A stretch of 64,000 nt of DNA from Enterobacter ludwigii (GTDB lineage Bacteria; Pseudomonadota; Gammaproteobacteria; Enterobacterales; Enterobacteriaceae). The notes under the pieces are model-generated. The model was not told where the DNA came from, searched no databases, and saw only the letters and a program-made list of their open reading frames with translations. The DNA lies in assembly GCA_900068845.1 (NCBI GenBank), contig CEFQ01000008.1, positions 248,001 to 312,000 of the forward strand, written 5' to 3'. Made by a program: the position numbers and the translations under genes. Shown here piece by piece: positions 34,439 to 46,878 of the stretch (the first letter of the stretch is position 1; each line of letters opens with the position of its first letter).

Positions 34439-36535
34439 ATGCAGTGGTTTTCAAAAAACGCCGTTTTTTTTGCTGTAAAAACCTGTTTGGCCGCCTTTCT
34501 GGCACTCTATTTCGCCCTTGAATTAAACCTGGATAAACCCGCCTGGGCAGTTACCACGGTTTTGCTCGCATCGCAGCTCTATTCCGCTTCAACCATCTCC
34601 AAATCGGTGTTTCGTCTGCTGGGGACCTTGTTGGGCGGGGTGTTTGTCTTCTTTATCTTTCCGCCGACCGTGCAACATCCGCTGCTGTTCTGTTTCTGCA
34701 TATCACTGTGGGTCAGCGTTTGCCTCTATCTGTCGCTGCACGACCGCACGCCGAAGAGTTACGTGTTTATGCTGGCTGGCTACAGCGCGGCAATCATGGG
34801 TTTTCCGGAAGTGACGACGCCGCTGTCGATTACCAGCATCGTGATCTCTCGTATTGAAGAGATTACCCTCGGCATCGTCTGCAGCAGCCTGGTGCATGCG
34901 CTGCTGTTTCCCGTATCGATGCGTAGCTTGCTGGAGCAGAGCGTGAGTCACTGGTATCTCAACGCGCGCAAACTGTGTAGCGATCTGCTCTCCGGTATTC
35001 CCAGCGACAGTTCGCCCGAACGCGACGACATTTTGATTCGCATGGCGACGCATCCACAGCAGGTTGAAGTGCTGATTACCCACTGCGTCTATGAAGGTGA
35101 TGCCGCACGACGGCTGATTCGTTTGGTCAGCGTGCAGTATCAACATCTCTCCTATTTGATCCCGACGCTCACGGCCATCGAGATGCGTTTGCAGCGGCTC
35201 TCAACACTGCACATCGCTTTTCCGGCAAACGTAGCTCACACTTTTCAGCTGTTTTTGCAGTGGCTAAACGACGGCGAAGCGGTAGGGGAAACCAGTGGCA
35301 TTCAACAAACATTGAGTGGTTGTCAGGCTGAACTTAATGCAGCCTGGCAAAATGGGGCATTGCCGACCGAAAACTGGCTGCTGTTTACCGGCTTAATCGA
35401 ACGCCTGGCAGATTTTGTGCGCATCGCCGGTGCTTATCAAAGCGTCGGCGGATTGGTGAGCGATTTGTCGGGCGACACCACATTGGCACGCGGCAAGCGT
35501 ACGCACCGCTTTTTCGATAAAGGGCTGATTCGGCTATCGGCATTGACCGCTTTCTGCGCCACCTTCGGTTCCTGCCTGCTGTGGATGGGGACGGGGTGGC
35601 GTGATGGCGCATCGGCACCGGTAATGGCGGCAATCCTCTGTTCACTACTCGCCAGTCAGGATACGCCGCTGACATCGATGAAGTTGTTTGTTCGTGGCGT
35701 CATCGTGGCAATCATTATCAGCGTGATTTATGTGGCGCTACTCCTGCCGCAAGCCACCTCATTTGAAGCCCTGATGATTTGCCTGGCGCCCGGCCTGATG
35801 ATCCTGGGGCTGATGATCGCGCGTCCCTCCACCAATATGATTGGCCTGAGCGTAGCGATTCAGATTCCTGGCTTTATTGGGCTTGGTCACCATCTAAAAC
35901 CCGATTTAGTGCTGCTGATCAACAATGCCATTGCCACCATGGCAGGCGTGATGTTTGCGGTGATTATCACCGCTATCATGCGTAATAAACGGCCATCGTG
36001 GACCGCGCGCCGCGCCGTGCGGCAAGGTCTACGCGAACTGCTGCGCTTTATCAAAGAAACCGAGCGTAATGGTTCGTCACTGCTCGGTCGCCAACGCTTT
36101 ATCAGCCTGATGCTGGATAAAGTGAATGTGGTGTTGCCGCGTTTACGGCTCGATCCGCATCCCGATATGCGCTCAGCGGGCATGTTGCTCAAGGAAGTGT
36201 GGCTAGGCGTCAACAGCTTTGACTATTACGCGCGCCACAAAGCGCTGCTGCAACAATATCATCTGGATAGCGGACAGATGTTTCATGAACTGGCGCTGTT
36301 TCTCAAACGCCGCCTGAAGTCACTGCAAACGCCGCCGCATGCAGATTTGCAAGAGGAGCTGGATTTACTGCTATTGATGCTGGAACAGCTGGCGAAGCGC
36401 GACGAAAGGGTACTGACGCCGCTGTTCCATCTGTTCAGCATTCGGCTCTATCTGTTCCCACAGCAAGCGTGGCCAATCGCCACGCCGCATCAGACGGAAA
36501 TCCTCCAGCGGCAGCGCTATCGCTTAACCCGTTAA
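34439..36535 (+). CDS. FUSC-family (AaeB-like) aromatic acid efflux membrane protein
   Basis: A 698-residue protein with two blocks of about five membrane helices (residues ~10-165 and ~365-510) each followed by a soluble region, as in AaeB and other fusaric acid resistance proteins: N-terminal AVKTCLAAFLALYFALELNLDKPAWAVTTVLL. AaeB works with a periplasmic adaptor (AaeA) to expel hydroxybenzoates and related aromatics. No adaptor gene or LysR activator adjoins it here. The start at 34439 has no clear ribosome binding site, but the protein aligns well from its first residues. Confidence 0.85.
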   Translation: MQWFSKNAVFFAVKTCLAAFLALYFALELNLDKPAWAVTTVLLASQLYSASTISKSVFRLLGTLLGGVFVFFIFPPTVQHPLLFCFCISLWVSVCLYLSLHDRTPKSYVFMLAGYSAAIMGFPEVTTPLSITSIVISRIEEITLGIVCSSLVHALLFPVSMRSLLEQSVSHWYLNARKLCSDLLSGIPSDSSPERDDILIRMATHPQQVEVLITHCVYEGDAARRLIRLVSVQYQHLSYLIPTLTAIEMRLQRLSTLHIAFPANVAHTFQLFLQWLNDGEAVGETSGIQQTLSGCQAELNAAWQNGALPTENWLLFTGLIERLADFVRIAGAYQSVGGLVSDLSGDTTLARGKRTHRFFDKGLIRLSALTAFCATFGSCLLWMGTGWRDGASAPVMAAILCSLLASQDTPLTSMKLFVRGVIVAIIISVIYVALLLPQATSFEALMICLAPGLMILGLMIARPSTNMIGLSVAIQIPGFIGLGHHLKPDLVLLINNAIATMAGVMFAVIITAIMRNKRPSWTARRAVRQGLRELLRFIKETERNGSSLLGRQRFISLMLDKVNVVLPRLRLDPHPDMRSAGMLLKEVWLGVNSFDYYARHKALLQQYHLDSGQMFHELALFLKRRLKSLQTPPHADLQEELDLLLLMLEQLAKRDERVLTPLFHLFSIRLYLFPQQAWPIATPHQTEILQRQRYRLTR

Positions 36536-36561
36536 CGCTACGGATGCCTGCGCGTTGTGGA

Positions 36562-39461
<2,900 letters not shown>

Positions 39462-39524
39462 GGATTTTTGGTCTCTGATTTTTTTTCGGTAGAGGTACAC
39501 GGTTTTCTGTGTGATTTTTCACCA

Positions 39525-39541
39525 TGAGAAACCGGTTTCAC
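39525..39541. promoter_or_regulatory. AscG operator
   Basis: TGAGAAACCGGTTTCAC contains the perfect palindrome GAAACCGGTTTC (39528-39539), the core of the E. coli AscG site TGAAACCGGTTTCA. It lies in the ascF-ascG divergent gap, 64 bases upstream of ascF. Confidence 0.85.
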
Positions 39542-39712
39542 AAAATCATGGAGATGTGAGGTCGACCAGGCAAGACATTTAAAATTTTATAATAGAAAGT
39601 GTGAAGCTGATCGCTTTGTGTCGGAGGGGTGAGTAGGCGCAGGGGCAGAAAAATTGCCGCCTATTTCGTAGCTTAGGTACACTGATGCGATAAGCATGGA
39701 AAAAGGTGAAAC

Positions 39713-40732
39713 ATGGCGACGATAATCGAGGTGGCAAAAGTAGCAGGCGTATCCAAAGCGACAGTTTCGCGCGTGCTGTCGGGCAATGGCTATGTCAGCC
39801 AGGAAAAGCGCGAGAAGGTTTTTCAGGCGATTGCCGCTACCGATTTTCGCCCTAACTTGCTGGCGCGCAATCTTGCCACCAAATCCAGTCAAACCATCGG
39901 CTTAGTGATTACCAACACTTTGTACACCGGCAGCTATTTCACCGAATTGATGCAGCATTCAGCGCGATTGATGGAGCAGCAGGGACGTCAATTGCTGCTG
40001 GTGGATGGCAAACACAGTGCGGAAGAGGAACGCGCAGCGATTCAGTTTCTGCTTGATCTGCGTTGTGATGGCGTGATCATCTATCCGCGTTTTCTCACCA
40101 CCGATGAAATGGACAGCATTATCGCGCAACATAAACACCCGATATTGGTGATCAACCGTCGTCTACGACAGCACGATAGCTACTGCATTTATTCCGATCA
40201 GTTGCACAGCAGCAGTGAAGCGGTGCAACAATTGATTGCTTTAGGCCATCGCGACATCGCGTTTATCACCGGTTCGCTCGATTCACCCACCGGGCGCGAG
40301 CGTCTGGCGGGCTATAAAGCGGCACTTGAGAAACAGGGCATTGCTGTGCAAGACGCGTTGATCGTGGAAGGAAAATGGCAGGCGCAAAACGGCATGGACG
40401 CGGTTGAGCAGTTGCTGGCGCAGGGTAGGCCGTTTAGTGCGCTGGTCGCGAGTAATGATGATATGGCTGTTGGGGCGCTCAAGGCATTAGCGGCACATCA
40501 GATTGCGGTTCCCGCGCAGGTTGCAGTGATTGGCTTTGACGATATTCCGCTCGCCCCATTTACCATTCCGGCTTTATCCAGTGTAAAAATGCCGGTGACG
40601 GCAATGATTCAGGAAACCATCGAGCGCCTGATCTCGATGCTGGATGGCGGCGAAATGCGCAATGATAAAACTTTTGCCGGCGAATTAATTGTGCGCGAAT
40701 CGGTCGGGCCCGGGCCTTATAACAAATTGTGA
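39713..40732 (+). CDS. ascG: LacI-family repressor of the asc operon
   Basis: A 339-residue regulator with HTH TIIEVAKVAGVSKATVSRVLSGNGYVS at the N-terminus and a sugar-binding core ending GFDDIPLAPFTIPALSSVKMP. It matches AscG and is divergent from ascFB. AAGG lies upstream of the ATG. An induced state would follow uptake of aromatic beta-glucosides. Confidence 0.94.
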   Translation: MATIIEVAKVAGVSKATVSRVLSGNGYVSQEKREKVFQAIAATDFRPNLLARNLATKSSQTIGLVITNTLYTGSYFTELMQHSARLMEQQGRQLLLVDGKHSAEEERAAIQFLLDLRCDGVIIYPRFLTTDEMDSIIAQHKHPILVINRRLRQHDSYCIYSDQLHSSSEAVQQLIALGHRDIAFITGSLDSPTGRERLAGYKAALEKQGIAVQDALIVEGKWQAQNGMDAVEQLLAQGRPFSALVASNDDMAVGALKALAAHQIAVPAQVAVIGFDDIPLAPFTIPALSSVKMPVTAMIQETIERLISMLDGGEMRNDKTFAGELIVRESVGPGPYNKL

Positions 40733-40743
40733 TGAATAAATGC

Positions 40744-40791
40744 CAGTTTCTCATTCAATTAATTTAATCACTGATAATTGATGAGAAACTG
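40744..40791 (+). terminator. Long hairpin after ascG
   Basis: CAGTTTCTCAT-TCAATTA pairs with TAATTG-ATGAGAAACTG (17 bp with a single bulge, loop ~13 bases), followed by TTTGTCTCT. It starts 12 bases past the ascG stop. Probably a terminator, though AT-rich for one; a processed-RNA or protein-binding role is possible. Confidence 0.55.
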
Positions 40792-40933
40792 TTTGTCTCT
40801 CCATTAATGAATGGCGTTGTTTCTATAAAGGGACTCTGAAACTCCGTGTATTAATCAGAATAAGTCTTATTGCTTGTAAAAATTTGTCAGGTTAATTTGA
40901 GTTATCTTATCTGTCCTCTTTGCCGAGGCAATT

Positions 40934-42004
40934 ATGCACGCACGTATAACCCACCTTGATGGTATGCGCGGTTTGGCGATCCTGATGGTTATTGCTTATC
41001 ATGCTTATGCGCGATGGCCGGAATTATTGCCTTATGTTCGGGTAACGCAACATTTTCCGATTCTTAATTATGGCTGGCTCGGGGTGGAATTATTTTTCAT
41101 GATCTCCGGCTTTGTTATTTTTATGACGCTCGATAAATCAGAGAGCTATATCAGCTTTTTGAAGAAACGCTGGCTGCGTCTGTTTCCCGCTATGTTGATT
41201 GCCAGCCTGTTGCTGTTTGCCGTCGGGGGATTTTTCCCTGAGTGGTCAGTAATGACGCCGCTGGTTAAGAATCTGCTGCCCGGTTTGATATTCACTAATC
41301 CAGAAACACTGACTCAGCTGACGGGTATTGAATTCAAATCGATGGCGGGATCGTTTTGGTCACTTTATGTCGAAGCCGTTTTCTATTTAATTATCGGTGC
41401 AGTCTATTTTACCCTCGGGCGAAAATATTGCTTACCGGCGCTACTGGTGCCCATGCTGTTGTTATCGGCAACGTCCGTTTTAAAATCATTAGGGCATCCG
41501 CTGTTCATTGATATTGTTTCTAAGTTCGGCTTTATTCATTATGCCTGGTTTATGGTGGGCAGTTTAGTCTATGAACGCATGCATGGTCGCGACAAACTTT
41601 TTCATTACGCCATTGTGCTTTGCGCGCTGCTGATTAACTTCAGTTATTTCATCAAGAATGCCGGGGTGATAACCCTCATTCCGTTGCTGCTGGTCATGCT
41701 GTTTTTTGTTGCCAGTTTTTACTCGAAACAGATGGAGCGCATCCTTTCTCTGCGTTTTCTTACCGCCATCGGTTTCGCCAGTTACGCCTATTATCTGATC
41801 CATGAAAATCTGATGATCGCCACGTTGATTAAACTCAACGTATATATTAAAAGTGATTTTGTTATGGCGCTGATGCCGCTGGTGGTGGCTTTTGTGCTGT
41901 ATTACATCGCCTTTGTCATTACTCAATATGCCGAACCGGCGTTAAGAAATAGGCTCAAAGGGAAGCGTGTACCCACGGTACCGCCATCAGGGGCGGGAGC
42001 GTAA
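40934..42004 (+). CDS. Acyltransferase-3 family membrane protein
   Basis: A 356-residue polytopic protein beginning HARITHLDGMRGLAILMVIAYHAYARWPEL with the family residues: His in AYHAYAR, EFFMISGFVIF-like ELFFMISGFVIFMT and KKRWLRLFPAML. Such enzymes O-acylate surface polysaccharides, lipids or glycans using cytoplasmic acyl donors. GAGG precedes ATG 40934. No polysaccharide genes adjoin it, so the target is unknown. The C-terminus is short and proline-rich. Confidence 0.88.
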   Translation: MHARITHLDGMRGLAILMVIAYHAYARWPELLPYVRVTQHFPILNYGWLGVELFFMISGFVIFMTLDKSESYISFLKKRWLRLFPAMLIASLLLFAVGGFFPEWSVMTPLVKNLLPGLIFTNPETLTQLTGIEFKSMAGSFWSLYVEAVFYLIIGAVYFTLGRKYCLPALLVPMLLLSATSVLKSLGHPLFIDIVSKFGFIHYAWFMVGSLVYERMHGRDKLFHYAIVLCALLINFSYFIKNAGVITLIPLLLVMLFFVASFYSKQMERILSLRFLTAIGFASYAYYLIHENLMIATLIKLNVYIKSDFVMALMPLVVAFVLYYIAFVITQYAEPALRNRLKGKRVPTVPPSGAGA

Positions 42005-42057
42005 TCTCTGACTCTCCGCGTCACAGGGGCATAACGCGCGTCAGCTAAGCGTTAATC

Positions 42058-42113
42058 GGTCGCCATGAATGGCGACCCTACGCTTTTCGTAGGGTGCGCA
42101 TTCATGCGCACCG
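42058..42113. repeat. Palindromic repeat family B, copy 1
   Basis: Three linked hairpins: GGTCGCCATGAATGGCGACC, then CTACG-CTTTT-CGTAG, then GGTGCGCATTCATGCGCACC. The same element in reverse orientation occurs at 48784-48842 with only the middle loop and a few bases changed. It lies 53 bases after the acyltransferase stop. Confidence 0.85.
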
Positions 42114-42508
42114 GCATAAATAGGCAAGTAAGCGACAATACGTCACTTATGGCCATCAAAATAATCAACCCGCAAAGCATTAAACACATTAAAGCCAGAC
42201 TTGATTTTTAACGCAAAGTAGCCGCTATCTGAATTAGCATAACGACGCGCATCACACTTCTTGTAATCCCCGATGTATATAAATGCTTTAATTTTTAAAA
42301 ATGATAACCCCGTCAAAATAATGCCATCGGCCTTCATAAAGAGTTTACTTCTGGCATCGTATTAACCCCTTCTCACGTTATCAGCTGAATTTAAGTGTTC
42401 AATGATATGTCCATCTTGTGTCCATCATTTAGTATTTTCCTCGTTACTTATCTCTCGTATAACCGTATCCATGGTGGGTAACGGTGAAAACAACCAAGGT
42501 CGTCAAGA
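42114..42508. other. AT-rich intergenic region of about 400 bases
   Basis: Upstream region of the PRD regulator/PTS operon; markedly more AT-rich than the surroundings. Contains a doubtful 64-codon ORF on the minus strand (listed separately). The PTS operon promoter should be in the last 100 bases; no operator could be identified. Confidence 0.5.
42143..42337 (-). CDS. Doubtful small ORF, 64 residues
   Basis: Begins MKADGIILTGLSFLKIKAF and ends VDYFDGHK. Base composition is like the surrounding AT-rich gap, the ribosome binding site is weak (AAGTAAA), and I see no family. It may be a remnant of a lost gene or chance. Listed because it fills an otherwise empty gap. Confidence 0.22.
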   Translation of the reverse strand: MKADGIILTGLSFLKIKAFIYIGDYKKCDARRYANSDSGYFALKIKSGFNVFNALRVDYFDGHK

Positions 42509-44026
42509 ATGACAGCACTGAACCAACGACAAAGTGGAATTATTGATTTTCTGACCACGGAAAATGATTGGGTTCCGGCAAATCGGGTCGCCGAATCTCT
42601 CGCCATTTCTGTCAGTACGCTGCGAAGAGATGTTGAGGTTATCAATGCATTTTGCTCAGACAATCAACGTCGCATTATTAGCAAGCCGGGATTGGGGTTA
42701 CGCTTTGATGGCGGTTCCGTTTTCTCGCGTAGCGCATTATCTGTCGGTAAACAGCACCATGAAATATTGAGTACTAAACGCTTAGTAGGGATCACTACCG
42801 ATTTGCTGACGCAATCTCCCGCGCCATTATCTCTCAGCGCGCTGTCGGAGAAATTCTTTGTCAGCCGATCTTCTATTGTGGAAGATTTAAAGAAGGTTGA
42901 AGCCTGGCTGGCGACATTCTCTTTGACGTTGATTCGCGACCATTCAGGCACTTATATCCACGGTAAAGATCTGGATATACGCATGGCATTGAAAGAGATC
43001 ATCACCGTAAGTGTATTAAGTCATTATCAAACGGCGGATAGCCGAATTGATCGTTTCTCCAGAACCACATTAGTCGATCAATTTGGCAAGGTGAATGTGG
43101 ATAATTGCATTTCGCTGATAGGTTTAATTGAAGATGAGTTAACCTGTGCAATCAGTGAGCCTTATTACACCAATCTGTTTTCGCATCTGTTGGTCACTAT
43201 TCGTCGCGCGGCGGGTCTTGCGGCGCATTCAGAGGTGCAATCCTATACGCGACATGACGGCAAAGAGTGGTCGATTGCGGAAAAAGCCGTTAGTTGGCTG
43301 CAGGATGAGTACCAGATTACCTTACCAACGATTGAAGTGAGTTATATCTATCAATATCTGATTTCATCGGGCCGCCATACGCTGACGCCAGGCGATAATA
43401 TTTTTTTACCGATGAATAGCGAAGCCGATCGCTACGCTGATGGGCTGATTCGGGAATCCTCTGAAGATTTAGGCCTCGACCTTAGTCTGGATAAGAAACT
43501 GCGCCACGATTTAGCACAGCATATTAAGCCGATGCTCAACCGACTTTCTTATGGCATCGCCATCCATAATCCGTTGCTGGATGAAATTAAAAGTGAGCTG
43601 AGCAGCGCTTTTCATGCGGTGAAGAAGGCCGCTGACCGGATCAATCAAAAATACGGTTATGCGAATATTTCGGATGATGAAGTGGCGTATCTGACGATTT
43701 ATTTACAGACTGCGCTGGATAAGTTTCGTGCCGCTAAGAAGATCATTATCGTTTGTTCCAGTGGTGTCGGGACATCGCAACTATTATCCAGTCGCATCAA
43801 TCGTGCGTTTCCGGAGTGGGAAATTATTGCCATCGTACCCGGTAGTCAGCTCTCAAACACACTCGAACTGAAAGAGTGCGATTTAATTATCTCAACCATC
43901 AAGTTAGAAGAGGTTGAGTTACCGGTCGCTTATGTCTCGGCAATTTTTTCGAAGAAAGATATTGCGAGAGTTTCAGAAAGACTTTTTTCTGATGAAAATA
44001 TGAAGGAGAAACATCATGCTGGATAA
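42509..44026 (+). CDS. PRD-containing PTS-controlled transcription activator
   Basis: A 505-residue regulator: N-terminal HTH (ALNQRQSGIIDFLTTENDWVPANRVAESLAISVSTLRRDVE), a second HTH/Mga-like region (LSLSALSEKFFVSRSSIVEDLKKVEAWL), a PTS regulation domain around 300-405 (IHNPLLDEIKSEL, then SDDEVAYLTIYLQTAL) and an EIIB-like domain with phospho-Cys in KIIIVCSSGVGTSQLL near residue 420. No EIIA domain. Such proteins are switched by PTS phosphorylation. AAGG is upstream. The EIIA start overlaps its stop by 11 bases, so regulator and transporter are co-transcribed and it probably activates its own operon. Confidence 0.88.
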   Translation: MTALNQRQSGIIDFLTTENDWVPANRVAESLAISVSTLRRDVEVINAFCSDNQRRIISKPGLGLRFDGGSVFSRSALSVGKQHHEILSTKRLVGITTDLLTQSPAPLSLSALSEKFFVSRSSIVEDLKKVEAWLATFSLTLIRDHSGTYIHGKDLDIRMALKEIITVSVLSHYQTADSRIDRFSRTTLVDQFGKVNVDNCISLIGLIEDELTCAISEPYYTNLFSHLLVTIRRAAGLAAHSEVQSYTRHDGKEWSIAEKAVSWLQDEYQITLPTIEVSYIYQYLISSGRHTLTPGDNIFLPMNSEADRYADGLIRESSEDLGLDLSLDKKLRHDLAQHIKPMLNRLSYGIAIHNPLLDEIKSELSSAFHAVKKAADRINQKYGYANISDDEVAYLTIYLQTALDKFRAAKKIIIVCSSGVGTSQLLSSRINRAFPEWEIIAIVPGSQLSNTLELKECDLIISTIKLEEVELPVAYVSAIFSKKDIARVSERLFSDENMKEKHHAG

Positions 44027-44489
44027 AGTGATAGTGTCAGATATTTTAACCCGCTCCTGTGTGGTTACCGATTTAGTCGCGAGTAATAAAATCGAGGTGA
44101 TTGAGGCGCTCTCTTCACTACTCTTTGTAGAGAATATTATCAACGACAAGGCCTTGTTCATTCAGGATGTGATAGCGCGTGAAGCATTGGGGCCAACCGG
44201 TTTTGATAATCAGGTAGCGATACCACATGGTAAATCGGTGGCGGTCAATGAAACTCGCATGGCGGTGGCTAATTTACGCACGCCGGTTGACTGGGAAACC
44301 GAAGAGGACGTAGCGGTAAAACTGGTGATTTTATTTGCGGTACGCCATGCCGACAGCGGCATTGGACATATTAAAGTGTTAGCCCGAGTCTCTGTCGCAT
44401 TGGGTGATGATGAGGTTGTTGAGCGATTAATTAATGCCAAAACTAACGAAGAGTTATATCGGTTAATCGTCAATAATACCGGAGTATAA
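44016..44489 (+). CDS. PTS EIIA component (fructose/mannitol type)
   Basis: A 157-residue EIIA of the fructose-mannitol class; phospho-acceptor His71 in NQVAIPHGKSVAVNE. It transfers phosphate from HPr to the EIIB domain of the next gene and probably to the PRD regulator. AAGGAG lies 8 bases before ATG 44016. Second gene of the operon. Confidence 0.9.
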   Translation: MLDKVIVSDILTRSCVVTDLVASNKIEVIEALSSLLFVENIINDKALFIQDVIAREALGPTGFDNQVAIPHGKSVAVNETRMAVANLRTPVDWETEEDVAVKLVILFAVRHADSGIGHIKVLARVSVALGDDEVVERLINAKTNEELYRLIVNNTGV

Positions 44490-44510
44490 ACTTTTTACCT
44501 GGAGTTTATA

Positions 44511-45965
44511 ATGAAACTGATCGCTATTACCGCCTGCCCGACAGGCGTTGCTCATACGTACATTGCAGAAGCGAATCTGAAAAAAAGTGCCGCTAAGATG
44601 GGCATCGATATTGTGGTTGAAACCCACGGTGCGGTGGAGAGTGAATATCACTTCACGGCCGATGATATTAGCCAGGCGGATGCCGTATTGATTGCTGCGG
44701 ATAAAGTAATCGATCTACGCCGATTTAAAGGAAAACGCATATTTAAAGTACCGGTCGCGCGCGCAGCGAAAGACGCGAGCGGATTATTAAGCAATATCAT
44801 GAGCGGCGCGCTAAAACCGGAGATAAGCAGCAAAAGTGAAGCGATAAACCGAGATGAAACTGATACACAGACCAGTGGAAAATCCTCCTTGTCGCAGCTC
44901 TATATTCATCTCATTACCGGCGTAAATTTGATGATCCCCTTCGTCATAGCCGGAGGCATATTAATTGCGCTGAGCTTTTCCTTTGGTATTACCGCAGCTA
45001 CGCCGGGTGATACAAATTTCAGTCCGATTGCAAAAATGTTGTCTGACATCGGCGGCGGTGCGGCCTTTGCGCTGATGTTGCCCATTCTCTCGCTCGGCAT
45101 TAGTAAATCGATCAGTGGCAATCTGGGTATTGTGTCTGGCGCGGTCGGTGGCATGCTTGCGGTACATACCGGTGCCGGTTTCCTCGGCGCGCTGTTCGCC
45201 GGGTTTCTCGCCGGATATATCACATTATTGGTGGTTAAATATATCCAGCTTCCCAAGGCCATTGCGGGCTTAAAACCCATTTTGATTGTGCCACTGCTGA
45301 CGGTGTTATTAACCGGCGCGTTAATGATTTTAGTTATCGGCCAGCCAATCAGGATGCTGCTAGAAGCGTTAACCTCGTTCCTGCAAAGCATGGGCAATAT
45401 GAATGCCGCCATTATGGGACTGATGATTGGCGTAATGGTCGCGTTTGATATGGGTGGACCGTTAAATAAAACCGTGTGCATGTTCGCCATAGGATTAATG
45501 TCCACCGGCATTTACGAACCTATTGCGGCCTGTATGGCTGCTGGCATGGTTCCGCCATTAGGTATCGCGCTGGCTACCACGTTGTTTGGCCGCAAGTTCA
45601 CTACACAAGAGCGTGAAACCGGCAAAGTCACCTATGTTTTAGGGCTGTCATTTATTACCGAAGGCGCGATTCCCTATGCAGTTTCCGATCCGCTACGTGT
45701 AATCCCCGCGATTTGTGCGGGTTCAGGCTTGGCGGGTGCGCTTTCTATGGCGCTGGGTTGCGCATCACGCGCACCGCATGGTGGCGTATTTGTCCTGTTT
45801 ATTCCCAATGTGATTACGCATGTGCTGGCTTATATGTTTGCCATCGCGGCGGGCGCAGTATTAACCGCGGTGATCCTGCGATTGATTAAGAAAGACGTAA
45901 ATGAAACCCTTACCGAAGGAGTGAATGATGTTAATCAACATGAAGAATCTTTTGAGCGTGGCTAA
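44511..45965 (+). CDS. PTS fructose-like EIIBC permease
   Basis: A 484-residue protein: EIIB of the fructose type at the N-terminus with Cys9 in AITACPTGVAHTYIAEANL, then a linker (~105-125) and an EIIC of the fructose family with about nine membrane segments, including GGPLNKTVCMFAIGLMSTGIYEP and FITEGAIPYAVSDPLRVIPA. It imports a hexose or hexitol-like sugar as the phosphate. No 1-phosphofructokinase is present, so the substrate is probably not fructose itself. TGGAG precedes the ATG; the aldolase gene overlaps its 3' end by 38 bases. Confidence 0.92.
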   Translation: MKLIAITACPTGVAHTYIAEANLKKSAAKMGIDIVVETHGAVESEYHFTADDISQADAVLIAADKVIDLRRFKGKRIFKVPVARAAKDASGLLSNIMSGALKPEISSKSEAINRDETDTQTSGKSSLSQLYIHLITGVNLMIPFVIAGGILIALSFSFGITAATPGDTNFSPIAKMLSDIGGGAAFALMLPILSLGISKSISGNLGIVSGAVGGMLAVHTGAGFLGALFAGFLAGYITLLVVKYIQLPKAIAGLKPILIVPLLTVLLTGALMILVIGQPIRMLLEALTSFLQSMGNMNAAIMGLMIGVMVAFDMGGPLNKTVCMFAIGLMSTGIYEPIAACMAAGMVPPLGIALATTLFGRKFTTQERETGKVTYVLGLSFITEGAIPYAVSDPLRVIPAICAGSGLAGALSMALGCASRAPHGGVFVLFIPNVITHVLAYMFAIAAGAVLTAVILRLIKKDVNETLTEGVNDVNQHEESFERG

Positions 45966-46788
45966 GAATAATAAGTTTGGCGTCGGTGCTTTTAATATCG
46001 CCTCCGCTGAATTCGCTCGCCTGGTAATTGACGTTGCAGAAGAACTGAAATCACCGGTTATTCTGGAAGTGCATCCAGTGGAGCATGATTTCGTTGGCGA
46101 TGCTTTTATTGTTTATCTGCGAGAGTTAGGGGCTAAAGCCAGTGTGCCGGTGGTAATTCATCAGGATCATGGTCAATCGCTGGAGCACAATATTAAGGCC
46201 ATTCAAACCGGTTATACCTCAGTGATGATTGATGCGTCGTTACTGCCGTTTGAAGAGAACATCGCGCTGACGCGTAAAATGACGGAAATTGCGCACGCAG
46301 CGGATGTGTCGGTTGAGGCAGAATTAGGCACCATTGGCGTAGCGGAAGGGAGCGCCGAAGGCGGCCATAGCGAAATCCTGTTTACCGATCCTGACCAGGC
46401 TGAACGTTTTGTGAAAGAGACCGGCGTGGATACTTTAGCCGTCGCCATCGGCACATCGCACGGGCTTTATCCCGTCGGCAAACAACCGAAGCTGGATATT
46501 CCACGTTTAAAAGAGATTGCCGCGCGGGTCGATATTCCGCTGGTATTGCATGGCGGCTCCGGTAATAAAGACAGCGAAGTCGCCGAGGCCATTCAATATG
46601 GCGTTAGTAAAATCAATATCTCCAGCGATATGAAGAAAGCCTTTTTTGTGATGTTGGAAGATGAGATTAAGCGCGGTGGGCATGAACCCAGTGAATTGTT
46701 CGTGAAACCGATTGCCGCGGCCAAAGAGGTGGTTGCGCACAAGATGCGGCTGTTCTCGTCAGTGGGCAAAGCAGCGCTTTATGCGTAA
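45928..46788 (+). CDS. Class II (zinc) ketose-bisphosphate aldolase
   Basis: A 286-residue FBA/tagatose aldolase family member with zinc ligands and loops visible: VIHQDHGQSLE, VEAELGTIGVAEGS, VAIGTSHGLYP, PLVLHGGSGNKDSEVAEAIQYGVSKINISSD. It cleaves a ketose-1,6-bisphosphate or ketose-1-phosphate to dihydroxyacetone phosphate plus an aldehyde. Two ATGs (45925, 45928) follow AAGGAG; the second has better spacing. With no sugar kinase in the operon, either the PTS product is cleaved directly or a kinase from elsewhere acts first. Confidence 0.88.
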   Translation: MLINMKNLLSVAKNNKFGVGAFNIASAEFARLVIDVAEELKSPVILEVHPVEHDFVGDAFIVYLRELGAKASVPVVIHQDHGQSLEHNIKAIQTGYTSVMIDASLLPFEENIALTRKMTEIAHAADVSVEAELGTIGVAEGSAEGGHSEILFTDPDQAERFVKETGVDTLAVAIGTSHGLYPVGKQPKLDIPRLKEIAARVDIPLVLHGGSGNKDSEVAEAIQYGVSKINISSDMKKAFFVMLEDEIKRGGHEPSELFVKPIAAAKEVVAHKMRLFSSVGKAALYA

Positions 46789-46838
46789 TTGAGTTTGAAA
46801 AGCGTCTGAAAAGTTAACACATTGTTTGTAAAATAAAA

Positions 46839-46859
46839 AAGCCGGACATAGTCCGGCTT
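46839..46859 (-). terminator. Bidirectional terminator between aldolase and mqo
   Basis: AAGCCGGAC-ATA-GTCCGGCTT perfect 9-bp stem with an A-rich left flank, giving TTTTTTATTTT on the minus strand. It ends mqo transcription and probably also the PTS operon. Confidence 0.85.
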
Positions 46860-46878
46860 GATTCACTTCTGGCGTGGA

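Noticed and set aside
34333-34480. Short ORF running into the FUSC gene in another frame
   Set aside because: No ribosome binding site and overlaps a well-supported start; no family resemblance.
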